NCBI GenBank assembly: GCA_030626025.1
Contig: DAOUPT010000001.1
Span: forward strand, 85,365 to 149,364
DNA length: 64,000 bases
Reading direction: 5' to 3'
Origin: Anderseniella sp.
GTDB taxonomy: Bacteria > Pseudomonadota > Alphaproteobacteria > Rhizobiales > Aestuariivirgaceae
The notes under the pieces were generated by a model. It saw nothing but the letters and a program-made list of their open reading frames with translations, was not told the origin of the DNA and did no database searches. A program made the translations under genes and the position numbers. Below are positions 37,325 through 46,090 of this stretch, one piece after another (position 1 is the stretch's first letter; every line of letters begins with the position of its first letter).

Positions 37325-39097
37325 TCAGGCGGCCACAGAACTTTTGGCGACCACACACAGGCTTTTTAGTTTTTCAACCCCGACAGGCTCTGCTGCCTGC
37401 ATCGGAACCACGGCGTAGCGCTGGCAAAGCTCATTGCGTACTTTGTCAATCTGCTGGTGCTCGGACCGAGCCCGCTGACGCAACAACGGCTGGGTTGTAT
37501 GGGCAGCAGCAAGACTGGAGTTTATAATCCACCCCCACGGCGCTATACCGGCCCGCTGCAGATCATCCTGCAAGTGGGCTGCTTCGAGAACCGGTGTGGT
37601 TTCCGGCAAGGTGACAATCACCATTTTGGTTTGTTCGGGATCCTGCAGGCGCATCATCGGCGTTACCATTCTTGTGCGCTGCTTGCCATCGCTGTGGCGC
37701 AGGATATCGCGATGATACGATCCGGTTGCATCAAGCAACAACAGGGTATGGCCGGTCGGTGCTGTATCCATGATAACAAAATGTTTTGTGCTTTCGCGAA
37801 TGACCCGTGAGAATGCCTGAAAGACCGCGATTTCTTCGGTGCAGGGCGAGCGTAAGTCTTCTTCCAGCATCGCGCGACCTTGCGCATCAAGGTTCTTGCC
37901 TTTGGTCGCCATCACATGCTGATGATATTGCGCGGTCACCTCGACCGGATCGATACGACTGACCGTCAGCCCGGCAACATCACCGGCCAGCGTTTCAGTG
38001 ATATGAGCCGCCGGATCGGTTGTGGTCAACAAAACTTCATGGCCACGTGCCGCCAGTTCAACCGCAACAGCAGCAGCCATTGTTGTTTTGCCCACACCGC
38101 CCTTGCCCATGAACATCACCAGGCCCTTGCCCGGTTGTTCAATATCATCGACCAGCCCACCCAATGTCGGGAAGTCCTCATGCACTGTAGTCTGGTCTGG
38201 TTCAGTGCTAATAAGGTCGGGGGCTCCGGCAGCAAACCGCTTCAAGGCACCAATTCCCACAAGATTCTCGGCCCGCAGGGCAAATATTGCGCGCGGCAGC
38301 GCTGCAACTTGGCTCGTCATACCAGCCAGCGCATCCTTATCGCGCTGCAACAAAGCAGCTGATAGCGCATCGCCACCAGTTTCCTGCGGCATCATGCCGT
38401 TGATTGCCAATTGCTGGTTTTTGATCCCGATCGCAGCCAGTTCTTTCGAAGTTCGCGCCACCTCAGACAGGGCAGAGTGACGGGGACGGGCAACCAGCAC
38501 AAGCCTTGTGGTCGCCCCGTCCGACAAGCGGTCAACCGCTGCCGCATAACGGTCGCGCTGTTTTTCCAGCCCGGCCAGCGGCCCCAGACATGAAGCATCG
38601 CCCTTGCCCGCTTCCAGAAAACCGGACCAGGCACCGGGAAGCTTCAGCATCCGGATGGTGTGACCGGTTGGTGCGGTATCAAAAACCACGTGATCATAGC
38701 GCTCGACCAAATCATTGTCGGTCAAAAGAGCGGTGAATTCATCAAAGGCAGCAATTTCAGTGGTGCAGGCACCGGAAAGTTGTTCCTCGATGCTTCTGAG
38801 TGCATCTTCGGGCAAAATACCGCGCATCGGACCAACGATACGGTCACGATATTTTGCAGCAGCTTCCTCGGGATTAATTTCAATGGCATCAAGACCGGTC
38901 ACTTTGGTAATCGGGGTAATTTTGTTGCCGATCTCGGTTTCAAAAACCTGCCCGACATTTGAGGCCGGATCGGTACTGACCAGCAAAACTTTTTTACCGG
39001 CATCTGCCAGGCTAAGTGTCGTTGCGCAGGCAAGCGATGTTTTTCCAACACCCCCTTTGCCGGTAAAGAAAACAAACTTTGGAAGATCAGTGAACAT
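37325..39097 (-). CDS. arsA: Arsenical pump-driving ATPase ArsA
   Basis: ArsA is an arsenite-stimulated ATPase that normally powers the ArsB or Acr3 pump. It is a fused two-half protein of 590 residues with P-loops GKGGVGKTS (13-21) and GKGGVGKTT (331-339), and DTAPTGHT switch motifs in both halves. The three metalloid-binding cysteines are present at 111, 170 and 419, corresponding to 113, 172 and 422 of the plasmid R773 enzyme. The domain order is complete. It follows arsD after 36 bases. No pump gene is found next to it. Confidence 0.95.
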   Translation of the reverse strand: MFTDLPKFVFFTGKGGVGKTSLACATTLSLADAGKKVLLVSTDPASNVGQVFETEIGNKITPITKVTGLDAIEINPEEAAAKYRDRIVGPMRGILPEDALRSIEEQLSGACTTEIAAFDEFTALLTDNDLVERYDHVVFDTAPTGHTIRMLKLPGAWSGFLEAGKGDASCLGPLAGLEKQRDRYAAAVDRLSDGATTRLVLVARPRHSALSEVARTSKELAAIGIKNQQLAINGMMPQETGGDALSAALLQRDKDALAGMTSQVAALPRAIFALRAENLVGIGALKRFAAGAPDLISTEPDQTTVHEDFPTLGGLVDDIEQPGKGLVMFMGKGGVGKTTMAAAVAVELAARGHEVLLTTTDPAAHITETLAGDVAGLTVSRIDPVEVTAQYHQHVMATKGKNLDAQGRAMLEEDLRSPCTEEIAVFQAFSRVIRESTKHFVIMDTAPTGHTLLLLDATGSYHRDILRHSDGKQRTRMVTPMMRLQDPEQTKMVIVTLPETTPVLEAAHLQDDLQRAGIAPWGWIINSSLAAAHTTQPLLRQRARSEHQQIDKVRNELCQRYAVVPMQAAEPVGVEKLKSLCVVAKSSVAA

Positions 39098-39133
39098 GGT
39101 TTTTCCCGTTTTGAATAATATTTTGCCGTCAGA

Positions 39134-39526
39134 TCAGCAGCAGCTGGAGGACACTTTTTCAGACTCAGCTGCATCACCGCCGCAACAGGATGTCGAAGCT
39201 GTTTCGGTCGCACCGGCTTTAAATTCGACACCGGTCATTTTCGCCAATTTCTCACGGACCGGATATTGCCCGGACGTCTGCAACGTATCGCCAAGCATAA
39301 TAACCGGCAGACCTTCAACGCCAGATTTTTCCAACACTGCCTTAACGCTCTCATTCTCAGCAAACAGTACTGGTTCTTGTGAAAGATTAATACGTTTCAC
39401 CTCAACGCCGCGCTCGGCAAGCCAGTCAAGATCTGCTGCAAACTGCACGAGATGCGGATCAATATCAGGGCCGCAAATACCGGTGGAGCAGCACATGGCC
39501 GGATCATAAACAGTTAGAGTGGTCAT
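39134..39526 (-). CDS. arsD: Arsenite metallochaperone ArsD
   Basis: ArsD carries arsenite to ArsA and is a weak repressor of its operon. The start TTLTVYDPAMCCSTGICG gives cysteines at 12, 13 and 18, the three essential ones of R773 ArsD. Two vicinal Cys pairs lie near the C-terminus (SCCGG and the terminal SSCC), as in the longer type. The ATG at 39526 is chosen with AGGA about 9 bases upstream; a TTG at 39544 overlaps the end of arsR. The product has 130 residues. Confidence 0.95.
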   Translation of the reverse strand: MTTLTVYDPAMCCSTGICGPDIDPHLVQFAADLDWLAERGVEVKRINLSQEPVLFAENESVKAVLEKSGVEGLPVIMLGDTLQTSGQYPVREKLAKMTGVEFKAGATETASTSCCGGDAAESEKVSSSCC

Positions 39527-39540
39527 TTGAATTTTCCTAT

Positions 39541-39945
39541 TCAACAGGTTGATTTTGTGGATTTGGAATTGGGTGATACCCAGCAGGCATCGTCATCATC
39601 GCCGCTTTGCAATTTGCTCTCAAAAACCGAATTCAGGAAGTTGGCGAACGGCAGCAATCTGCCAGCATTAACTGAATAGCAAACCCGCGGTCGTTCAATT
39701 TCACCGATGATGATACCGGCAGATTTCAGAATGCGCAGGTGTTCAGAAACCGTCGATTGGGCCAAGCCCACTTCACCAACAATATCGCCGCCAATGCAGG
39801 ATTTCTTTTCCATCAAAAGACGTATGATCTGAATGCGGGCCGGATGGGCCAGCGCCTTGGCCAGTGCTGCAAGATCCTCACCCGACACATCATTTGCGGT
39901 CTGGTCTCGACTTTCCGGGGCAGACGTTTTCACCGCTAATTGCAT
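39541..39945 (-). CDS. arsR: ArsR-family arsenic-responsive repressor
   Basis: This 134-residue winged-helix repressor has a helix-turn-helix (VGEVGLAQSTVSEHLRILKSAG). The preceding KKSCIGGDIV has a Cys in the family position near the DNA-binding domain, and another Cys appears in RVCYSV. The C-terminus adds two further cysteines (DDACW and the final Cys). Arsenite binding should release it from the operator just upstream. It is the first gene of arsR-arsD-arsA-PLP, and its stop lies 14 bases upstream of the arsD ATG. Confidence 0.92.
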   Translation of the reverse strand: MQLAVKTSAPESRDQTANDVSGEDLAALAKALAHPARIQIIRLLMEKKSCIGGDIVGEVGLAQSTVSEHLRILKSAGIIIGEIERPRVCYSVNAGRLLPFANFLNSVFESKLQSGDDDDACWVSPNSKSTKSTC

Positions 39946-39977
39946 CTCGTTCCCTTTTGCTTTGCTTTGCTTAACCT

Positions 39978-40015
39978 AATATCGTATATCGTCGATACAC
40001 TATATAGTCGATATT
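39978..40015. promoter_or_regulatory. Inverted repeats, probable ArsR operator
   Basis: Outer repeats AATATCG (39978-39984) and CGATATT (40009-40015) flank an inner palindrome TATCGTCGATA (39987-39997), in an AT-rich stretch 33-70 bases upstream of arsR. Several overlapping ATCG/CGAT half sites fit binding by an ArsR dimer over the promoter. Confidence 0.6.
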
Positions 40016-40030
40016 TTTCGTCGTGCAATC

Positions 40031-40066
40031 AAAAAAAATCCCGGCTCGCCAGAACCGGGATTTTTA
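40031..40066 (-). terminator. Rho-independent terminator of lepA
   Basis: ATCCCGG pairs with CCGGGAT, with long A- and T-runs on either side (stem about 40036-40064). Read on the minus strand it ends in eight T residues, directly after lepA and ahead of the ars promoter. Confidence 0.85.
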
Positions 40067-40103
40067 TCAACTTTTGAAAGACCACAAGCCGAAGAGCGTG
40101 GCC

Positions 40104-41906
40104 TTAATTCTCATCCATCTTCAAGGCTGAGATAAAGGCATCCTGCGGGATGTTTACCTGGCCGAACTGGCGCATTTTCTTTTTGCCCTCTTTTTGTTTA
40201 TCGAGCAATTTGCGCTTGCGTGAAATATCGCCGCCGTAACATTTCGCCGTAACATCCTTGCGCATCGCAGCAATGGTTTCACGGGCAATAATTTTACCGC
40301 CAATTGCTGCCTGAACAGGAATTTTAAACAAATGGCGCGGAATAAGGTCTTTAAGTTTTTCGCACATGCCCCGTCCGCGCTGTTCGGCCCGTCCACGGTG
40401 AACAATGATCGACAGCGCATCAACCGGCTCGGCGTTGACCAGAATTGACATTTTGACCAGATCGCCCTGCTCATAACCGATCATATGATAATCAAAGCTC
40501 GCATAGCCGCGGGTTACTGATTTGAGCCGGTCATAAAAGTCAAAAACCACCTCATTCAAAGGCAATTCATAAACCAGCATGGCCCGTGACCCGGCATAGG
40601 TCAGTTCTTTTTGCCGCCCGCGCCGGTCTTCACACAGTTTGAGAACCGAACCGAGATATTCATCAGGCACCAGAATGGTTGCCGAAATCCACGGCTCTTC
40701 CATATGATCGATCTTGACCACATCGGGCATGTCAGCTGGATTATGCAATTCGATTTTATCACCGTTGGACATGTAAACTTCATAGATAACCGATGGCGCG
40801 GTGGTAATCAGATCGACATTAAATTCGCGCTCAATCCGCTCACGGATAATTTCCAGATGCAGCAGGCCAAGAAAGCCACAGCGGAAGCCAAAACCAAGGG
40901 CAGCTGATGTTTCCATTTCAAACTCAAAGCTGGCGTCATTCAGCCGCAACCGCGCCATACCCTCGCGCAAATCTTCAAATTGGGCCGCATCGACGGGAAA
41001 AAACCCGGCAAAGACCACCGGTTGAGCCGGTTTAAAGCCGGGCAGCGCCTGCTCGCACGGACGCTTGTCATCGGTGACCGTGTCACCAACCCGGGTATCG
41101 GCAACCTGCTTGATCGCGCCAGTAAAAAATCCGATCTCGCCCGGGCCAAGTTTGCCGGTATATTCAATTGTCGGACGGAAAACCCCAACCTGGTCAACCA
41201 GATAAGTGGCATTGGTTGCGATCAGTTTGATTTTCTGCCCCTTTTTCAGTTCCCCATCAATAATGCGAACCAAAACCACAACACCGAGATATTGATCATA
41301 CCAACTGTCAACCAGCATGGCTTTTAGCGGTGCATCAACATCGCCTTCCGGCGGCGGCAGTTTTTCAACAATCGCCACCAGAACATCTTCAATACCAAGC
41401 CCTGTTTTGGCTGAAATCTCGACCGCCTCGGAGGCATCAAGGCCGATAACATCTTCAATCTGCTGCCGAATCCGGTCAGGTTCTGCCGCTGGCAGGTCAA
41501 CCTTGTTCAGGATCGAAACAATATCATGATCATTATCAATCGCCTGATAGACATTGGCCAGGGTTTGCGCTTCTACCCCCTGACTGGCATCAACCACCAG
41601 CAATGAACCTTCAACCGCGGCCAGTGAGCGGTTGACCTCGTAGGCAAAATCCACATGGCCGGGGGTGTCAATCAGGTTGAGCACATATTTCTCACCATCG
41701 GTATGGGTATAATCAAGCCGCACCGTCTGGGCTTTAATGGTGATCCCGCGCTCGCGTTCCAATTCCATCGAATCGAGCACTTGCTGCTTCATCTCGCGCG
41801 CGCTCAAGCCACCGGTTATTTGAATGAGGCGGTCGGCAAGAGTTGATTTCCCATGGTCAATATGAGCAACAATGGAGAAATTTCTGATATTTGAAATCTT
41901 TGTCAT
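40104..41906 (-). CDS. lepA: Elongation factor 4
   Basis: LepA is a ribosomal GTPase that back-translocates or assists ribosomes under stress. The G domain has [14 protein letters not shown] (G1), RGITIKAQT (G2), DTPGHVDF (G3) and NKVDLP (G4). The C-terminal family domain includes [10 protein letters not shown] and [18 protein letters not shown]. The ATG at 41906 gives 600 residues, the standard length; a start 9 codons upstream is less likely. The gene is monocistronic, with a terminator right after it. Confidence 0.98.
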   Translation of the reverse strand: MTKISNIRNFSIVAHIDHGKSTLADRLIQITGGLSAREMKQQVLDSMELERERGITIKAQTVRLDYTHTDGEKYVLNLIDTPGHVDFAYEVNRSLAAVEGSLLVVDASQGVEAQTLANVYQAIDNDHDIVSILNKVDLPAAEPDRIRQQIEDVIGLDASEAVEISAKTGLGIEDVLVAIVEKLPPPEGDVDAPLKAMLVDSWYDQYLGVVVLVRIIDGELKKGQKIKLIATNATYLVDQVGVFRPTIEYTGKLGPGEIGFFTGAIKQVADTRVGDTVTDDKRPCEQALPGFKPAQPVVFAGFFPVDAAQFEDLREGMARLRLNDASFEFEMETSAALGFGFRCGFLGLLHLEIIRERIEREFNVDLITTAPSVIYEVYMSNGDKIELHNPADMPDVVKIDHMEEPWISATILVPDEYLGSVLKLCEDRRGRQKELTYAGSRAMLVYELPLNEVVFDFYDRLKSVTRGYASFDYHMIGYEQGDLVKMSILVNAEPVDALSIIVHRGRAEQRGRGMCEKLKDLIPRHLFKIPVQAAIGGKIIARETIAAMRKDVTAKCYGGDISRKRKLLDKQKEGKKKMRQFGQVNIPQDAFISALKMDEN

Positions 41907-41961
41907 GAAGGGGGTTTTACACCCAATCGGCAATGGGTCAAGCGTTCTATCGACCTACCTG

Positions 41962-42009
41962 GATCAACCTGCAATCAGGTGGAGTCACCTGATTGCAGAT
42001 AAGTTGATC
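41962..42009 (-). terminator. Very strong stem-loop between lipase and lepA
   Basis: CTGCAATCAGGTG (41969-41981) and CACCTGATTGCAG (41986-41998) form a perfect 13-bp stem with a GAGT loop. GATCAAC (41962-41968) and GTTGATC (42003-42009) add seven more pairs with a four-base bulge. It lies just after the lipase stop on the minus strand and upstream of lepA. There is no T-run, so it may protect a transcript end rather than terminate. Confidence 0.6.
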
Positions 42010-42021
42010 GAGCCTAAAGAA

Positions 42022-42843
42022 TTAGCGCAACTTACCTGCACACATCGGCGTGCAGGTTGCACTGACCGCCAAAAGATTTTTGATGGTAACCCCGTCATAA
42101 ACACTCAATTCATGGCGTCCCGAAACAGGATAGGTTTCAGCTTTGCCAGCAAGCTGGACAACACCATTTAAATCCTGACTCCAAGAGGGAACAACATCAT
42201 CAGAACCGGCCCGGACAATTGAAACATAACGCGCTTTGGGATGTTGTTGCCGGTTTAGCCAGCCAAGATAGGTGCCCGGTCTTTCGCGGACCAATTGCCG
42301 GTATAGCCCCCGCGACCGGTTAACAGTACCGGCCCCGACCATCGGTGCAAACCAGCCAAGCGGACTGTTAGAGACCTGCAAACCGGTTTCTGCTGATCCA
42401 GTGCCGCGATGGGGACTGGCAATGGTAATCAGAGTTTTTATTTTCAGAGCCGGAAAGCTGACCATGGTAGCTCGAGCCACAACACCGCCAGCCGAATGTC
42501 CGGCCAGATGCAGCGGCTCACCTTTATGCAATTTAGCAATCTGCCCGAGATATCCCGACAAAAACCCGGTTTGCACGGTAATCGGTGCTTCGGTGGGAAG
42601 ATCAATGGTATAAAACCGGTTCGTTCCGCCCGCACTGGTCGACCAGCGCAAAATCTGCCCCGCCCGGGCCGATAAATGTCCCGCATCACGCCAGCCATTT
42701 TGTTGCAATACCCGCGTGATACCCGTCCCGCGCCAACTCCCGGCATCACCGCGATAGCCCTGTACCAAAACAAGCGTATCGGCAAATGCCGTATTAGCCA
42801 GAAATCCCGAAATCAGCGCGACAACCAATCCAAGCCGTTTCAT
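42022..42843 (-). CDS. Secreted alpha/beta-hydrolase (triacylglycerol lipase-like)
   Basis: The 273-residue product starts with a signal peptide (KRLGLVVALISGFLANTAFA, cut near residue 21), so it acts outside the cytosol. The hydrolase core shows the strand LVLVQGYRGDAGSW and the nucleophile elbow GHSAGG. A likely acid residue lies in RAGSDDVVPSWS and a late His in SGRHELSVYD, in the right order for a Ser-Asp-His triad. The ATG at 42843 is chosen because it begins the signal peptide. No foldase gene lies nearby. Substrate and exact lipase family are uncertain. Confidence 0.8.
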   Translation of the reverse strand: MKRLGLVVALISGFLANTAFADTLVLVQGYRGDAGSWRGTGITRVLQQNGWRDAGHLSARAGQILRWSTSAGGTNRFYTIDLPTEAPITVQTGFLSGYLGQIAKLHKGEPLHLAGHSAGGVVARATMVSFPALKIKTLITIASPHRGTGSAETGLQVSNSPLGWFAPMVGAGTVNRSRGLYRQLVRERPGTYLGWLNRQQHPKARYVSIVRAGSDDVVPSWSQDLNGVVQLAGKAETYPVSGRHELSVYDGVTIKNLLAVSATCTPMCAGKLR

Positions 42844-42953
42844 AATACACCCATACATTAAAATATTCCAATATATGAATATTACAAAATGGTCTCACTG
42901 TCCAGTTAAACAGTCCTCACCGCCATATCCCAAACTCATCGCACACCTCCCCA

Positions 42954-42985
42954 GGCAGCAAGCGCTGCCCGGCGCTCCTGCGCCG
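42954..42985. repeat. Two tandem GC-rich hairpins
   Basis: GGCAGC/GCTGCC (42954-42969, loop AAGC) is followed at once by CGGCGC/GCGCCG (42970-42985, loop TCCT). The stretch up to 43020 is much richer in GC than its surroundings, which suggests a mobile palindromic element or a termination/RNA-stability block between the DsrE-like and lipase genes, both on the minus strand. Confidence 0.5.
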
Positions 42986-43029
42986 CGCCTCGCAGGCCCG
43001 ACCGCAGGAAGGATACGCCGTGAGAGAAT

Positions 43030-43488
43030 TTATGGCCTGATATAAGAATAGCCTTTTTCCTGCAATTCAATCAGTTGCACCACACCTGATGGCACCATTT
43101 GGGCTTCTGACATAATCTCAATCTTTTTACCTGCTTTGGCACTCATTTTGCGATGAGTATTACCGCAGGCTGAAAATTTCAGATTGCCAAACTCAAGGCC
43201 CATTTTTTCAATCCGGGCCTTAACCGGGCTGGTATCAGCGCGGAACATGTGAAGACCGGGACCATAGGCCACCACTTCAACGATAACTTTCTCGCCCTTG
43301 CTGGCATAGTATTTGTTCAGATTGACGACATTATTAAGCGCCATATTCATCACCCGCGGATCATTTTGATCAACATGCACGGCAATGCGATGTACTTTTT
43401 CCCCGGCAATCGCTGTAACAGGCGCACTGACTGCCAGCACAAACAGCGCCAAGGCAGCTGCAAAAAGGGCTGATAATTTCATTTTCAT
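43030..43488 (-). CDS. Periplasmic DsrE/DsrF-like protein
   Basis: The 152-residue product has a signal peptide (LSALFAAALALFVLAVSAPVTAIA, cut near residue 28). A DsrE-like alpha/beta fold follows, beginning HRIAVHVDQNDPRVMNMAL. One conserved cysteine appears in FSACGNTH near residue 107, the position used for sulfur transfer in DsrE/TusD-type proteins. An exported form is unusual for this cytosolic family but is a known subgroup. The partner is unknown. GGAGG precedes the ATG. Confidence 0.8.
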   Translation of the reverse strand: MKMKLSALFAAALALFVLAVSAPVTAIAGEKVHRIAVHVDQNDPRVMNMALNNVVNLNKYYASKGEKVIVEVVAYGPGLHMFRADTSPVKARIEKMGLEFGNLKFSACGNTHRKMSAKAGKKIEIMSEAQMVPSGVVQLIELQEKGYSYIRP

Positions 43489-43574
43489 TGTTTTTCCTCC
43501 AGAGTTTTTTCTTATAACTTCGCCCTGTCATGTTATCTGTTTTCCAGCATGATTTCAAAACACAAAAATATCAT

Positions 43575-45023
43575 ATGAGCAATCCACCCGGCAAAGGCGC
43601 AGCCTCCACAGGTCATCGCCTGACGACACAAGCGGCTCTTGAGATAATCAACGCCGGTGGCAACGCCTTTGATGGTGCCATCGCTGCGGCCTTTATGGCC
43701 TGTGTCTGCGAACCAGTTCTGGCCTCACCGGCTGGCGGTGGCTTTGCCATGATCCATGATGCCAAAGGGACGCGATTGCTGGATTTTTTCGTCCAAACCC
43801 CGATGGCCAAAAACACCTCATCACCGGATTTCATCGAAATCGAAGCTGATTTCGGCAATGCAAAACAGCTTTTCCATATCGGCCACGCCAGTGCCGCAAC
43901 ACCGGGGTTTATGCCGGGCCTGTTTGCCTTGCATGAAAAATCTGCCTCACTGCCCATGGCAACCCTTATTGCTCCAGCCCGCAAAGCGGCGATGCAAGGT
44001 GTTGAAATAACTCCTTTTCAAAATTATCTAGCAAATGTTGTTTCACCAATTTTGCTGCACAGCCAGCAGAGTCGGGCGGTTTTTGCTCCGAATGGCAACC
44101 TTCACCAGAGCGGTGAGATATTTCGCAATCCGGCTTTGGCAGATTTTCTCAATCAGGTCGGCAAAGTGGGCGCAAGTGCTTTTCCAGTTGAAAGTATCCT
44201 GTCAGATCAAAAAAACAGCGGCCATTTGCGTACCGATGATTTTGAAAACTATCAAGTTGTTGAACGCGACAGCCAGTGTGTCGAAATTACCGGATCAAAC
44301 GTTCACCTCAACCCGATGCCTGCGGCCGGGGGTATTTTGATTGCCCTGACATTTGCTAATCTCAACAAAAACACAACGCAGGACATTGCCGAGGCGCTAA
44401 AGCAGGTCGACATTGCCCGGCGCAAATCTGATAATAATCTCGCTGCTCTATTAAAAGAGCTTGGCCCGCCCGCCCATCGCGGCACCACTCATATATCTGT
44501 CGTTGACGATCAGCAAAACGCCTGCTCGATGACCTTGTCGAACGGCGAGGGCAATGGCTATATCGTCGATGATTGCGGCTTCATGCTCAACAACATGCTG
44601 GGTGAAGCTGACATCAATCCCGGTGGTAAACTGGGCTGGCCGCAAAACACCCGCATGTCTTCAATGATGTGTCCGACCATTGTCGAGCATACGGACGGCT
44701 CGATTATGGCGCTGGGTTCTGGCGGATCAAACCGCATTCGCTCGACAATTTTTCAGGTTCTGGTCAACCTTTTGCTCCGGGAAAACTCCATCGCTGAAAG
44801 CATAACCAGCCCGCGCCTTCATATCGAAAACGCCCATCTTGACTTCGAAGACCCCGACAACCCAAAGCTCGCCAGCCAGCTCAAAGCGGCATTTCCTGAT
44901 CATCGCCTGTGGCCGGACAAAAGCATGTTTTTTGGCGGTTGTCACATCGTCGTTGCCCAGTCGGGTCAAGCCTTTGAGGGATTGGGGGACCATCGTCGTC
45001 ACGGGTTTTTCGCCACCACCTGA
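43575..45023 (+). CDS. Gamma-glutamyltransferase family protein
   Basis: This Ntn-hydrolase cleaves gamma-glutamyl bonds such as those of glutathione. It begins KGAASTGHRLTTQAALEIINAGGNAFDGAIAA, a family hallmark. The self-processing site is RGTTHISVVD, with the nucleophile Thr starting the small subunit near residue 310. The glycine pair appears in LGSGGSNRIRS. The ATG at 43575 gives 482 residues with no signal peptide, shorter than periplasmic GGT (about 550-580) and similar to the cytosolic YwrD-like branch. It is a different target class from the adjacent DsrE-like gene, from which it diverges. Confidence 0.9.
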   Translation: MSNPPGKGAASTGHRLTTQAALEIINAGGNAFDGAIAAAFMACVCEPVLASPAGGGFAMIHDAKGTRLLDFFVQTPMAKNTSSPDFIEIEADFGNAKQLFHIGHASAATPGFMPGLFALHEKSASLPMATLIAPARKAAMQGVEITPFQNYLANVVSPILLHSQQSRAVFAPNGNLHQSGEIFRNPALADFLNQVGKVGASAFPVESILSDQKNSGHLRTDDFENYQVVERDSQCVEITGSNVHLNPMPAAGGILIALTFANLNKNTTQDIAEALKQVDIARRKSDNNLAALLKELGPPAHRGTTHISVVDDQQNACSMTLSNGEGNGYIVDDCGFMLNNMLGEADINPGGKLGWPQNTRMSSMMCPTIVEHTDGSIMALGSGGSNRIRSTIFQVLVNLLLRENSIAESITSPRLHIENAHLDFEDPDNPKLASQLKAAFPDHRLWPDKSMFFGGCHIVVAQSGQAFEGLGDHRRHGFFATT

Positions 45024-45064
45024 GTTTGAAACCGTCGACTCTTTCAACTGGGGTTGATTGCCTG

Positions 45065-45214
45065 ACACCGCAAGATGCCGACCGCAGCGTGGATGACCGC
45101 CAGCCTATTTACAAATCGTCCCTTGATCGCTGGAAACGTTATGAACCCTATCTGCAGCCTCTGATTGACAATCTTGGCGGCTGGAAGTGGATTGAAAAGC
45201 ATCTGGAACGTTAA
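45065..45214 (+). pseudogene. C-terminal remnant of a sulfotransferase
   Basis: About 49 codons read TPQDADRSVDDRQPIYKSSL and then DRWKRYEPYLQPLIDNLG. This closely matches the extreme C-terminus of the bacterial TPR-linked sulfotransferase family, in which RQPxYxSSxxRWxxYE is conserved. Nothing upstream corresponds to the PAPS-binding domain: the sequence runs straight into the end of the gamma-glutamyltransferase gene. A TTG at 45026 opens the frame. It therefore looks like a decayed gene end left by a deletion. Its stop overlaps the convergent methyltransferase gene by four bases. Confidence 0.6.
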
Positions 45215-46056
45215 TCTTTTTCAGTGGTCAGCATATCGGCAAGACGCTTTTGCGCCGATCCGGGTTTTAACGGTTTTTGCTGACTTTCATGGGGACACCA
45301 CGCCGTCAGATAGATAATTTCAACGCTGGCCCTGACCCGTCCATCATCATCTGAAAACAGGTCTTTATAATATTCATCAACCAGTCCGATTATCCGACGA
45401 CTTGAAAACATCTTTGCCCGCCCGCTGAGCGGGTTGGCAAAACCCATTTTCTTAATCTCAGCCATTAGAGCAAGAACATTGTCATAGCGCACGGTCAAAA
45501 CATCCGTATCGGCCACCGGCAGGGCAAACCCGGCCCTTTGCAACAGATTGCCCGCTTGCCGAACATCGATAAACGGTGCCACCCGCGGACTGGCCCCGCC
45601 GGTTATTTCTTCATCGGCCAGCAACCAGACATGGCGCAATTCAGCCAGCGTCTGACCGCCATACATGGCGCTTAAAAACAATCCGTCAGGCTTTAGAGCC
45701 CGGTTAATCTGTATCAGCGCTCCCGGCAGATCATTAACCAGTTCAAGCCCCGGCGGCGCGATGACACAATCAAGACTGTTGTCTTTGAACGGCAACCACT
45801 CGCAATCATGAACCACATTATTATATGACACCACCGGCCCGACCTTTGCTGTTTGGCCGATTGCATCCAACAATACAGGAGCCGCTTGACCAACAACTAA
45901 CGTTTTCTCGAACTGCCGTTCAATCAGTTCCAGCCTTGAAGCCAGTTCATTGGCAATCAGTTCATCAAGAAAATTAGGATAGTCTGCAGCCGCCAGCGCC
46001 CGAGCGCGACGCCGCCCAATCATTTGCCGGTCAAAAATCTGTCTGGTTTGAGTCAT
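45211..46056 (-). CDS. SAM-dependent methyltransferase, BioC/NDUFAF5-like
   Basis: This 281-residue class I methyltransferase starts IFDRQMIGRRRARALA, as in the alphaproteobacterial BioC-like group related to mitochondrial NDUFAF5. The SAM motif is degenerate (LVVGQAAPVLLDAIG instead of a DxGxGxG), which is usual for this group. The post-motif regions LDCVIAPPGLELVNDLPGAL and LKPDGLFLSAMYGG are clear. NDUFAF5 hydroxylates an arginine of complex I rather than methylating, so the reaction here is open. It is divergent from comF, a conserved neighbourhood. Confidence 0.85.
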   Translation of the reverse strand: MTQTRQIFDRQMIGRRRARALAAADYPNFLDELIANELASRLELIERQFEKTLVVGQAAPVLLDAIGQTAKVGPVVSYNNVVHDCEWLPFKDNSLDCVIAPPGLELVNDLPGALIQINRALKPDGLFLSAMYGGQTLAELRHVWLLADEEITGGASPRVAPFIDVRQAGNLLQRAGFALPVADTDVLTVRYDNVLALMAEIKKMGFANPLSGRAKMFSSRRIIGLVDEYYKDLFSDDDGRVRASVEIIYLTAWCPHESQQKPLKPGSAQKRLADMLTTEKD

Positions 46057-46090
46057 AAATGATGTTTAGAGTATTTCTGTGACCATAGAC

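Noticed and set aside
38715..39509. A 264-codon open frame on the plus strand
   Set aside because: Antisense to arsA and arsD, both with full sets of functional residues. The Ser/Thr/Pro-rich product is typical of a shadow frame.
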